Shown here: positions 1-5,069 of the stretch, piece after piece | How the letters are laid out: every line of letters begins with the position of its first letter | How positions within the stretch are numbered: position 1 is the stretch's first letter | From: Candidatus Woesearchaeota archaeon | GTDB taxonomy: Archaea > Nanobdellota > Nanobdellia > Woesearchaeales > WJKV01 | Direction of reading: 5' to 3' | NCBI GenBank assembly: GCA_019323355.1 | Contig: JAHWHI010000005.1 | Location: 1-7,283, forward strand | Length of the DNA: 7,283 bases | Position numbers and translations under genes: made by a program | The notes under the pieces: generated by a model | Databases searched by the model: none | What the model was told of the DNA's origin: nothing | Seen by the model: the letters and a program-made list of their open reading frames with translations, nothing else

Positions 1-84
1 CAAGACAAAACGCATCGATACTTGCATCCAGGCGCACATGGCAGTAAACTTTATATTGGCCATCTATGTGTTGTACACTGGACA
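1..84. other. Window edge, no recognisable gene
   Basis: No complete gene is visible here. One forward frame runs open from base 1 and ends at a TAA at 45-47, just before the TATA box of the next gene, so it could be the last 14 codons of an upstream gene. Another forward frame ends at 98-100. The frame of the following methyltransferase is also open back to base 1 and includes a TTG at 22, but those residues do not resemble the methyltransferase family. The choice between these cannot be made from this window. Confidence 0.5.
44..57 (+). promoter_or_regulatory. TATA/BRE-like promoter of the MnmC-like gene
   Basis: The sequence gtaaactttatatt fits an archaeal BRE (purine/A-rich) followed by a TATA box. 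The box CTTTATAT (49-56) is centred about 32 bases before the ATG at 85, so the mRNA would have a leader of only a few bases. The first 12 bases, gtaaactttata, are identical to the promoter of kinase 3 at 5009-5020. Confidence 0.55.
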
Positions 85-765
85 ATGGATGCTATGGTAA
101 AACACGTGACAGAGGATGGTTCTGTTACTTTTATCTCCAAGAGATATGATGAAGCTTACCATTCTTTGACAGGTGCGAGAGAAGAAGCTTTCAAAAAGTA
201 TGCAGAACCTTGCAAGATAAAAGAGCTGGCTAAAAAAGGGAACATATCAATACTTGATTTCTGTTTCGGTCTGGGTTATAACACAGCAGCTGCACTCGAT
301 GTCGCGCTAAAAGAAAACCCAAACTGCAAGATCACAGTAGTCGCATTAGAAATTGATGAAGAAATCCTGGCACAGATAGACAAACTAACTCCAGAGATTG
401 ACCACTATGATATTATTAAGAAATTATCAAGACAAGAAGGAAAGATAAAAGAAATAAAAGAGACAAGCGAAAATAAAAATATCCATATTAAACTGCTAGT
501 TGGTGATGCAAGGGAAACCCTCGATTTAATCCAGGAAAAGTTTGACGCTGTCTTCTTTGATCCGTTCTCACCAAAGAAATGCCCAGAGCTCTGGACAGAA
601 GAGATATTTGCAAAAGTCAACAAGTTGATGAACAAAGACGCGATTCTCGCGACATACAGCTGTGCAGGCGAAGTCAGAAGAAATATGAAAGAGGCTGGCT
701 TCAAGGTTGTTGATGGCCCGATTGTCCGCAGATGGAGTCCGGGAACATTAGGGATAAAGGTTTAA
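85..765 (+). CDS. MnmC-like (DUF752) SAM-dependent tRNA methyltransferase
   Basis: A 226-residue stand-alone methyltransferase of the MnmC N-terminal-domain family (Methyltransf_30/DUF752). In characterised members it converts 5-aminomethyluridine to 5-methylaminomethyluridine at the wobble base of certain tRNAs, using SAM. Visible signatures in order: SKRYDEAYHSLTGAREEA (residues 18-35), typical of the family N-terminus; SAM motif I LDFCFGLGYN (57-66); acidic motif ALEID (87-91); GDAR (140-143); the family hallmark DPFSPKKCPELW (159-170); and ATYSCAGEVR (189-198). There is no FAD-dependent oxidoreductase domain like that of the fused enterobacterial MnmC, so this is the short MnmC2-type form. 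I chose ATG 85 because a TATA box lies just upstream and the 21 residues before it (TTG start at 22) do not resemble the family; ATG 94 is also possible. The stop codon overlaps the TATA box of the tRNA gene. The family is secure; the exact nucleoside substrate in this organism is inferred. Confidence 0.87.
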   Translation: MDAMVKHVTEDGSVTFISKRYDEAYHSLTGAREEAFKKYAEPCKIKELAKKGNISILDFCFGLGYNTAAALDVALKENPNCKITVVALEIDEEILAQIDKLTPEIDHYDIIKKLSRQEGKIKEIKETSENKNIHIKLLVGDARETLDLIQEKFDAVFFDPFSPKKCPELWTEEIFAKVNKLMNKDAILATYSCAGEVRRNMKEAGFKVVDGPIVRRWSPGTLGIKV

Positions 766-770
766 ATATA
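761..770 (+). promoter_or_regulatory. TATA box of tRNA-Arg
   Basis: The sequence tttaaatata is a good archaeal TATA box, with its core centred about 29 bases before the mature tRNA 5' end at 794. The purine-rich gggataaagg just before it could serve as the BRE. It overlaps the stop codon (763-765) of the preceding methyltransferase, so the tRNA promoter is embedded in the end of that gene. Confidence 0.7.
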
Positions 771-793
771 CCTTCCAAAACATTCTCCTACAT

Positions 794-867
794 GCCCCTG
801 TAGTATAGCCTGGATAGTACATGGGATTGCGGATCCTAAGGCCCGGGTTCAAATCCCGGCAGGGGCA
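794..867 (+). tRNA. tRNA-Arg, anticodon GCG
   Basis: This folds as a complete intron-free cloverleaf of 74 nt. The acceptor stem GCCCCTG (794-800) pairs with CAGGGGC (860-866), and the discriminator is A867. The D stem GTAT/GTAC (803-806, 817-820) encloses a loop with GG. The anticodon stem TGGGA/TCCTA (822-826, 834-838) encloses TTGCGGA with anticodon GCG at 829-831, which reads codon CGC. The T arm is CCGGG-TTCAAAT-CCCGG (843-859). C35 and an A at position 20 of the D loop agree with known arginine identity elements. The CCA end is not encoded (A867 is followed by TTTT), so it must be added by CCA transferase. Expression would be monocistronic from the TATA box at 761-770. Confidence 0.95.
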
Positions 868-876
868 TTTTCTTTT
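868..876 (+). terminator. Oligo-T terminator after tRNA-Arg
   Basis: TTTTCTTTT follows the discriminator base directly. Archaeal RNA polymerase terminates on short T runs without needing a hairpin, so this is a likely terminator. It is called by position and composition only. Confidence 0.5.
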
Positions 877-883
877 CCATTAG

Positions 884-893
884 ATTAATATAC
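884..893 (+). promoter_or_regulatory. TATA box of the class I methyltransferase gene
   Basis: The sequence attaatatac is TATA-like and its core is centred about 26-27 bases before the ATG at 915. That spacing predicts transcription starting at or next to the start codon, giving a leaderless mRNA. No Shine-Dalgarno sequence precedes the ATG. Confidence 0.6.
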
Positions 894-914
894 CTAAATC
901 CTCTTAGCTCTTCT

Positions 915-1499
915 ATGATCACAAAGAGATACAAAGAGAAAGTCACAACAGGGAAAAGCCATTGGTCAAAAAGAGGTTCTCCTATCAACAGCTATTTGAA
1001 ATCAATCAAAGCTCACTTTGGAAAATTTAAAGGTTTGAGGCTTCTTGATGCTGGCTGCGCAGAAGGGAAATTTACATACGAATTCTCAAAAAAAGGAATC
1101 AAGGCAGAAGGCATTGATTATGAGAAGAAATTCATTGCACTGGCAAAGGCAAGCTATCCAAAGATCAAGTTCAGGCCTGGAAACATCGAGAAGCTGCCTT
1201 ACAGATCAAATTCATTTGACATTGTCTTCTGCATCAACACCTTGTTCTACACAAAGGCAAGCAAAAGCCTTCCCGAGATTGAGAGGGTGCTCAAAAATGG
1301 CGGACTCGGAATCATCACTTTGGATGAAAATATAATCGATCTGGATAAAGGCAAGCAGATCCATAAGTTAGACATAGAAAAAACGCTCACGCTTCTGAAA
1401 AAATCAAAGATAAAAAGCAGAAAACCCAGACAAAGATTAGACAAAGAGCCTTTCAAGCACAAGCATTATTTCTACGAGATAGTGTTTGAGAAAATATAA
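915..1499 (+). CDS. Class I SAM-dependent methyltransferase, substrate unknown
   Basis: A 194-residue, probably cytosolic methyltransferase of the Methyltransf_11 type. SAM-binding motif I is LLDAGCAEGKF (43-53), the acidic residue that contacts the SAM ribose lies in GIDYE (66-70), motif III is GNIEKLPYRSNSFDIVFCIN (89-108), and the strand after it is KNGGLGIITLDE (127-138). The remaining C-terminus is short and lysine-rich and has no recognisable substrate domain. The protein is at the short end for this superfamily, close to a bare Rossmann core. ATG 915 is chosen because of the TATA spacing and because the N-terminus leads directly into the fold. The 3' end abuts the nth gene, which is read towards it with no bases between the stop codons. 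The neighbouring tRNA and MnmC-like gene suggest, weakly, an RNA substrate, but small molecules or proteins are equally possible. Confidence 0.85.
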   Translation: MITKRYKEKVTTGKSHWSKRGSPINSYLKSIKAHFGKFKGLRLLDAGCAEGKFTYEFSKKGIKAEGIDYEKKFIALAKASYPKIKFRPGNIEKLPYRSNSFDIVFCINTLFYTKASKSLPEIERVLKNGGLGIITLDENIIDLDKGKQIHKLDIEKTLTLLKKSKIKSRKPRQRLDKEPFKHKHYFYEIVFEKI

Positions 1500-2141
1500 T
1501 TACTTCCACTTCTTCACCCCAACCTTTTTGCAATATTTCTCAATCACGCATTTAGAACATCTAGGTACTGGTGCGAGACAGACTGTTTTTCCATGATAAA
1601 CAAACAGTTCATTGACCAACTTCCAGTACCGCTTCGGCACAATCCTCTCCAGCTCGCGTTCTGTCTGCAAGGGAGTTTTTGTCTTCACCCATCCTAATCT
1701 GTTGGCAATCTTATAGACATGCGTATCAACTGGAATCGAAGCAAGATTGAAAGCATAAACTCGAACACAGCCAGCAACCTTAGAACCGACACCTGGCAAC
1801 TTAACCAAATCCTCCTTGCTCTCTGGAACTTTGCCTCCGAAATCTTCAATCAGCATCCTTGAGGCAAGCACAATATTCTTTGCCTTATTCCTATAGAAAC
1901 CAATCCGCCTGATGAATTTAGCTACATCATTGATATTCGCCTTTGCTAGCTTCTGCATTGTGGGATATTTCTTGAACAATTCCTTGCACAAAGGCATTGT
2001 GACTTCATCACGCGCACGGGCGCTCAATATAGTGCCTATAAGAATCTTCCATTTGTTGTATTTAGTGCTGAACTCGCCAAGCATTGTAGTGCCATGATAT
2101 TTGGCGAGCTTGCGAAGCACTTCTGCTATCTCTCTTGCCAT
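1500..2141 (-). CDS. nth: Endonuclease III (DNA glycosylase/AP lyase)
   Basis: A 213-residue endonuclease III of the HhH-GPD superfamily, about the length of the E. coli enzyme. It removes oxidised pyrimidines from DNA and cleaves the abasic site by beta-elimination in base-excision repair. The helix-hairpin-helix LPGVGSKVAG (115-124) carries the catalytic lysine K121, equivalent to K120 in E. coli. The catalytic aspartate is D139 in PVDTHV. The C-terminal [4Fe-4S] cluster motif is complete: C188-X6-C195-X2-C198-X5-C204. The segment ILSARARDE (38-46) replaces the bacterial LSAQATD, so the usual glutamine is arginine; similar variants occur in archaeal members as I recall them. The gene is divergent from kinase 1 across 78 bp and has a TATA-like box 26-27 bases before its ATG. 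It is probably constitutive and unrelated in function to the kinases. Confidence 0.96.
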   Translation of the reverse strand: MAREIAEVLRKLAKYHGTTMLGEFSTKYNKWKILIGTILSARARDEVTMPLCKELFKKYPTMQKLAKANINDVAKFIRRIGFYRNKAKNIVLASRMLIEDFGGKVPESKEDLVKLPGVGSKVAGCVRVYAFNLASIPVDTHVYKIANRLGWVKTKTPLQTERELERIVPKRYWKLVNELFVYHGKTVCLAPVPRCSKCVIEKYCKKVGVKKWK

Positions 2142-2162
2142 GCATCCCTCAAAGAAGCCCTG

Positions 2163-2173
2163 CTATTAAAATC
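2163..2173 (-). promoter_or_regulatory. TATA box of nth
   Basis: On the minus strand this reads gattttaatag. Its core is centred about 26-27 bases upstream of the nth ATG (2141 on the minus strand), the spacing expected for a leaderless archaeal gene. It lies only about 15 bases from the TATA box of the divergent kinase 1 gene. Confidence 0.55.
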
Positions 2174-2181
2174 TAACCCTC

Positions 2182-2197
2182 GCGTAAGTTTTAAAAA
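2182..2197 (+). promoter_or_regulatory. BRE/TATA promoter of kinase 1
   Basis: The sequence gcgtaagttttaaaaa contains a TATA box (TTTTAAAA, 2189-2196) centred about 27 bases before the ATG at 2220. It matches 13 of 16 positions of the kinase 3 promoter at 5007-5022 (gcgtaaactttataaa). This placement is the main reason for starting kinase 1 at 2220. Confidence 0.65.
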
Positions 2198-2219
2198 CAA
2201 CTTAAAACATAAATATCCT

Positions 2220-3623
2220 ATGGCACAGTCGAAATATCCAACATATAAGTTTGAAGAAGATCCATTAGTACTTAGAACTAGAGACCATTTCTTTGATTTA
2301 TATATAAAAGGTATTAATCAGAAAGAAACTGAGCTCGGAAAAAGATTGCGAGCAGACCCTGTTCTTATCAAGTCTTGGGCTGAATTAAAAAGAGAGAAAG
2401 GCAGCGAAGAATATAACAGGATAATCAGACGAATCAAGAGAGAGCACCCAATGATGGGGGCGATATTGAAAGTAAACAGTCCTGGATTTCGTGCACCATT
2501 ACCGATCGGCTACCAGTTTGTCAACATTGCAGGAGCAGGCGGCTCAGGAAGCTCTATTTATCTTGGAGTGAGAAATATAGCAAATCTCACTTTTGAGATC
2601 TTCAAAGGAATGATCACAAGAAAAGAGTTAGACATTTCTGATCTTCATGTTAACCAGCTGAGATATCTGGAACAAGTATTTCAGAGCGAGGCAAAAGCAA
2701 GAGAATTTCATGAATATCTAACAAATCTGCCTATTGAAAGAAAAATCATTGCTGCAAAAGTACTGGTCGACGATAATCCGATGGCACAAGAAGATGCTGG
2801 CCCTTCAACATTAAAAGGGGCTTCTGCTCTAGACCCAACCCTTGATGACATCACAGCACGAAAACTGGAAAAAATCCAGAATGGAAAGATGTCTCATCAG
2901 GAAAAAGTCATTGAGAGATTCGCGCGAGAAGGCGAAATCCTAAGAAATCTTGACCATCCGCATATTGTCCGTGTTTTCAACTGCGGAAACGTCGTAAGAT
3001 ATATGGACCCAAAAAACAGAGAAGATCCAAGAAGACTTTTCTTCTACACAATGGAATTCCTTCCAAAAAGTTCCGAGAATGGCCTTATCCCGCCAGAAAA
3101 AGCAGTGCCTTTAGCAATTGCAGTAGGCGAAGGCCTTGTTGCAATGCATGACAGAGGAATCATCCATAGAGATATCAAATCACAGAATGTTATGTTTGAT
3201 GCAAAAGGAATTCCAAAAGTCACAGATCCGGGAATTGCAAAGAGAACAAAAGTTGAAGAATACGAACGTACCTGTGTATCATTAACAGAAGACGGGCAGG
3301 CAATGGGAACCCCTTATTACATGCCTCCAGAACAGATCGAAAATTCAAAACGTATTGATTTCAGGGCTGACGTTTACTCTCTGGGTATGACCTTATACAG
3401 ATGGGTATCAGGAATGTTTGCTTATGATTTTAGCAAAGCAGTTGGCCTACAGGGAGTTCTTGAAGAGATCAGAAGAGGAAAACAAATTCCTCTGAGCAGA
3501 TTCATCCCAAAAAGAAACAAACCTCTGGAATGGGTCATCATGAAAGCAATAGAAAAAGACCCTTGCAAGCGTTTCCAGACAATGAGAGAGTTTGTGGATG
3601 CTTTAAAAAAGATTTCTCAATAA
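2220..3623 (+). CDS. Hanks-type Ser/Thr protein kinase 1 (soluble, DPG variant)
   Basis: A 467-residue predicted cytosolic protein kinase. An N-terminal helical region (about 1-100), with EEDPLVLR near residues 12-19, precedes the catalytic domain. Catalytic elements: glycine loop GAGGSGSS (105-112), ATP-anchoring K180 in AAKVL, alpha-C glutamate near E237 in FAREGEIL, HRDIKSQN (316-323) with catalytic D318 and N323, metal-binding D336, GTPYYMPPEQ (363-372) for the P+1 loop/APE motif, and ADVYSLG (383-389). The residue after D336 is proline, giving DPG instead of DFG. There are two N-lobe insertions: about 63 residues between YLG and K180, and about 55 between K180 and the alpha-C glutamate, the latter polar with several Pro/Gly/Asp. 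The frame is open back to 2094 but that extension overlaps nth; ATG 2220 fits the TATA spacing. With all catalytic residues present it is probably active. No membrane segment is seen. Substrates are unknown. Confidence 0.88.
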   Translation: MAQSKYPTYKFEEDPLVLRTRDHFFDLYIKGINQKETELGKRLRADPVLIKSWAELKREKGSEEYNRIIRRIKREHPMMGAILKVNSPGFRAPLPIGYQFVNIAGAGGSGSSIYLGVRNIANLTFEIFKGMITRKELDISDLHVNQLRYLEQVFQSEAKAREFHEYLTNLPIERKIIAAKVLVDDNPMAQEDAGPSTLKGASALDPTLDDITARKLEKIQNGKMSHQEKVIERFAREGEILRNLDHPHIVRVFNCGNVVRYMDPKNREDPRRLFFYTMEFLPKSSENGLIPPEKAVPLAIAVGEGLVAMHDRGIIHRDIKSQNVMFDAKGIPKVTDPGIAKRTKVEEYERTCVSLTEDGQAMGTPYYMPPEQIENSKRIDFRADVYSLGMTLYRWVSGMFAYDFSKAVGLQGVLEEIRRGKQIPLSRFIPKRNKPLEWVIMKAIEKDPCKRFQTMREFVDALKKISQ

Positions 3624-3624
3624 A

Positions 3625-3637
3625 GTTTTTATATTGG
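3625..3637 (+). promoter_or_regulatory. TATA box of kinase 2
   Basis: The sequence gtttttatattgg lies right after the kinase 1 stop codon. Its core TTTTATAT (3627-3634) is centred about 27 bases before ATG 3658. The 34-bp gap is just large enough for a promoter, and its T5 run could also end the kinase 1 transcript. This argues for separate transcription of kinases 1 and 2, though read-through cannot be excluded. Confidence 0.6.
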
Positions 3638-3657
3638 TTGTCTTGGTCAATATATAT

Positions 3658-4980
3658 ATGGTTGATCTGAAGCAAAAGTTAGGCAGTAATTTTGAAGATC
3701 CCTTGATTTTAAGGCATAAAGAAGACTTTCTCAGATGGTATTTTAATTATTCTGAAGATGAAAAATGTGCAGATTTTAGGAGGATGAACAGAGTTGAAGA
3801 TTTTGTCCCCCGTGAGCCTTTGGAAAGCATGACTGAGGATGATTTTGAACTTTTCTGTATTGAAGCCAAAAGCAGATATCCTCTTTTTGGAGAAGTTCTT
3901 TTCAAAGATGTTGGTAGACCACTTGAATTTGTCAAGCCTATTGGAAGCGGAGGTTTTAGTGTTGTGTATCTTGGTATATTTGCCCTGCGATTTCTAAATG
4001 AAAATAAACTTGAGAAAAGGGCACATGAAAATAGAGAGGTATTAGAAGCAAGATTCAAAGCCTCACTAGAAGATATTTTGACAGAAATTAAAAAATCAAA
4101 TAACCCAAAAAGATATCTGGTAAGATTATTATCTAAGATTCCAGAACATTGCAAATGTTTTGTCGCAAAAGTTTTAGATCGTGATTATGTGAATGATAAG
4201 GATTCCTACGGCAGGTTCAAGCGGGAGATAAAAATCCTCGGAAAGCTAAGACATCCACATATTGTTTCCATCCATCGAGAGCCGATTCTATGGACATGCG
4301 AGAATCTGGAAACCATTCCGCTCTATGTCATGGAGTATCTGCCAAATGGCTTTACAGGAAGTCATGCTTATCCACTGACAGTCGCAATCCCAGCCATATT
4401 AGGGGTTGCAAAGGCACTCCAAGCGGCACATAACGCAGGAGTCATACACCGGGATGTCAAGCCTTCAAACATCAGGATGACAAAAGATTATGTTGCAAAG
4501 CTCACTGACTTTGGCTGCGCAAAAAAAACAGAATTGTACCAGACAGAAGGACCAAAAAAAAGCAGCACTCCACATACTGGTTTTGGCCATATAATCGGTA
4601 GCGTGGAATTCATGTCTCCTGAGCAGACACAGCCACTCCCCATAGATCTCCGGACTGATATCTTTTCCCTAGGAACAACAATGTACAATATCATTACAGG
4701 AAACTTCCCGTATCCTTTCAATGATAATCATGATGCGATTAACCGATGCTATATGATAGCCATGCAGGACCAGGATATGATAACAAAATATGTTGATTAT
4801 ATTTTTGTTGATTCAGAACAGAAAAAAAGACCTTCTAGCAGATTTCTTGCCATGCTGAAAAAAATCCATAAAAAAGCCACAGCAAGAGATCTTGACAATA
4901 GATATCCTCATATGGGGGCCTTTATAAATGACCTTGAAAAGGCCCATTTAGAGCTCATAAAGGAAAATGGCCATTTATAA
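3658..4980 (+). CDS. Hanks-type Ser/Thr protein kinase 2 (soluble)
   Basis: A 440-residue predicted cytosolic protein kinase, a paralogue of kinase 1. The N-terminus has NFEDPLILRHKEDFLRWY (11-28), matching FEEDPLVLRTRDHFFDLY in kinase 1, and AKSRYPLFGEVLF (70-82), matching IKREHPMMGAILK. The catalytic domain has GSGGFSVVYLG (96-106, third glycine replaced by serine), K171 in FVAKVL, alpha-C E190 in FKREIKIL, HRDVKPSN (264-271) with D266, a standard DFG (284-286), GSVEFMSPEQ (314-323) and TDIFSLG (333-339). About 64 residues, helical and charged, separate YLG from K171; a typical bacterial kinase has about a dozen there. The K171-to-E190 spacing is normal. The start is ATG 3658, not the in-frame TTG at 3634, because the TTG lies inside the TATA box. 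All catalytic residues are present, so it is probably active. No transmembrane segment is seen and targets are unknown. Confidence 0.9.
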   Translation: MVDLKQKLGSNFEDPLILRHKEDFLRWYFNYSEDEKCADFRRMNRVEDFVPREPLESMTEDDFELFCIEAKSRYPLFGEVLFKDVGRPLEFVKPIGSGGFSVVYLGIFALRFLNENKLEKRAHENREVLEARFKASLEDILTEIKKSNNPKRYLVRLLSKIPEHCKCFVAKVLDRDYVNDKDSYGRFKREIKILGKLRHPHIVSIHREPILWTCENLETIPLYVMEYLPNGFTGSHAYPLTVAIPAILGVAKALQAAHNAGVIHRDVKPSNIRMTKDYVAKLTDFGCAKKTELYQTEGPKKSSTPHTGFGHIIGSVEFMSPEQTQPLPIDLRTDIFSLGTTMYNIITGNFPYPFNDNHDAINRCYMIAMQDQDMITKYVDYIFVDSEQKKRPSSRFLAMLKKIHKKATARDLDNRYPHMGAFINDLEKAHLELIKENGHL

Positions 4981-4982
4981 AG

Positions 4983-5000
4983 CACCACTTCTGAGTGGTG
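4983..5000. repeat. 18-bp perfect dyad between kinases 2 and 3
   Basis: CACCACT (4983-4989) and AGTGGTG (4994-5000) are perfect inverted repeats around TCTG. The dyad begins two bases after the kinase 2 stop codon and ends 13 bases before the kinase 3 TATA box. It could be an operator for a dimeric regulator or a 3'-end hairpin on the kinase 2 mRNA. No T run follows it, so it is not a bacterial-type terminator. Confidence 0.55.
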
Positions 5001-5006
5001 ACGAAA

Positions 5007-5023
5007 GCGTAAACTTTATAAAT
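5007..5023 (+). promoter_or_regulatory. BRE/TATA promoter of kinase 3
   Basis: The sequence gcgtaaactttataaat is the best-looking promoter in the window: an A-rich BRE followed by the TATA box CTTTATAA (5014-5021). Typical spacing places the transcription start near 5043-5047. That leaves a leader of roughly 25 bases before the kinase 3 ATG at 5070, unlike the leaderless genes around it. Confidence 0.65.
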
Positions 5024-5042
5024 CCTTGAGCTTACTCTGTAT

Positions 5043-5057
5043 ATGGAGGCTTTTTAA
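5043..5057 (+). CDS. Possible four-codon leader ORF (MEAF) before kinase 3
   Basis: ATG-GAG-GCT-TTT-TAA sits about 25 bases after the TATA centre, exactly where the other genes here have their leaderless start codons. Its stop overlaps the beginning of the kinase 3 Shine-Dalgarno at 5056. It could be translated as a leaderless mini-ORF that affects initiation at kinase 3, or it could be a chance ATG in a short leader. Nothing in the sequence alone decides. Confidence 0.25.
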   Translation: MEAF

Positions 5058-5063
5058 AGGAGG
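5056..5063 (+). promoter_or_regulatory. Strong Shine-Dalgarno of kinase 3
   Basis: AAAGGAGG is a near-perfect anti-16S match, six bases before ATG 5070. It fixes the kinase 3 start. It is the only clear ribosome binding site in the window, since the other genes appear to have no leader that could hold one. Confidence 0.85.
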
Positions 5064-5069
5064 CATAGG

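Noticed and set aside
22..84. TTG start at 22 for the MnmC-like gene
   Set aside because: The extra 21 residues do not resemble the family N-terminus and the region contains the TATA box at 49-56.
826..834. Intron in the tRNA anticodon loop
   Set aside because: The anticodon arm closes into a normal 5-bp stem with a 7-base loop, so there is no insertion.
2094..2219. N-terminal extension of kinase 1 back to 2094
   Set aside because: It overlaps the 5' end of nth on the opposite strand and contains the kinase TATA box. ATG 2220 fits the promoter spacing and directly precedes the motif shared with kinase 2.
3634..3657. TTG start of kinase 2 at 3634
   Set aside because: The TTG lies within the TATA box, so it would be upstream of the expected transcription start.
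3747..4154. Minus-strand open frame of 135 codons inside kinase 2
   Set aside because: It is antisense to a clearly conserved kinase; its Ser/Leu-rich translation is typical of the complement of Lys/Glu-rich coding sequence, and it has no domain signature.
4983..5010. C/D-box small RNA (CTGA at 4991-4994 followed by GTGACGA at 4998-5004)
   Set aside because: These resemble internal D' and C' boxes, but no matching outer C box or D box at suitable spacing is seen, and the CTGA is part of the dyad.
4983..5010. Self-cleaving ribozyme (hairpin followed by CGAAA)
   Set aside because: The hammerhead core CTGANGA is absent and the stems do not fit any known ribozyme class I could recall.
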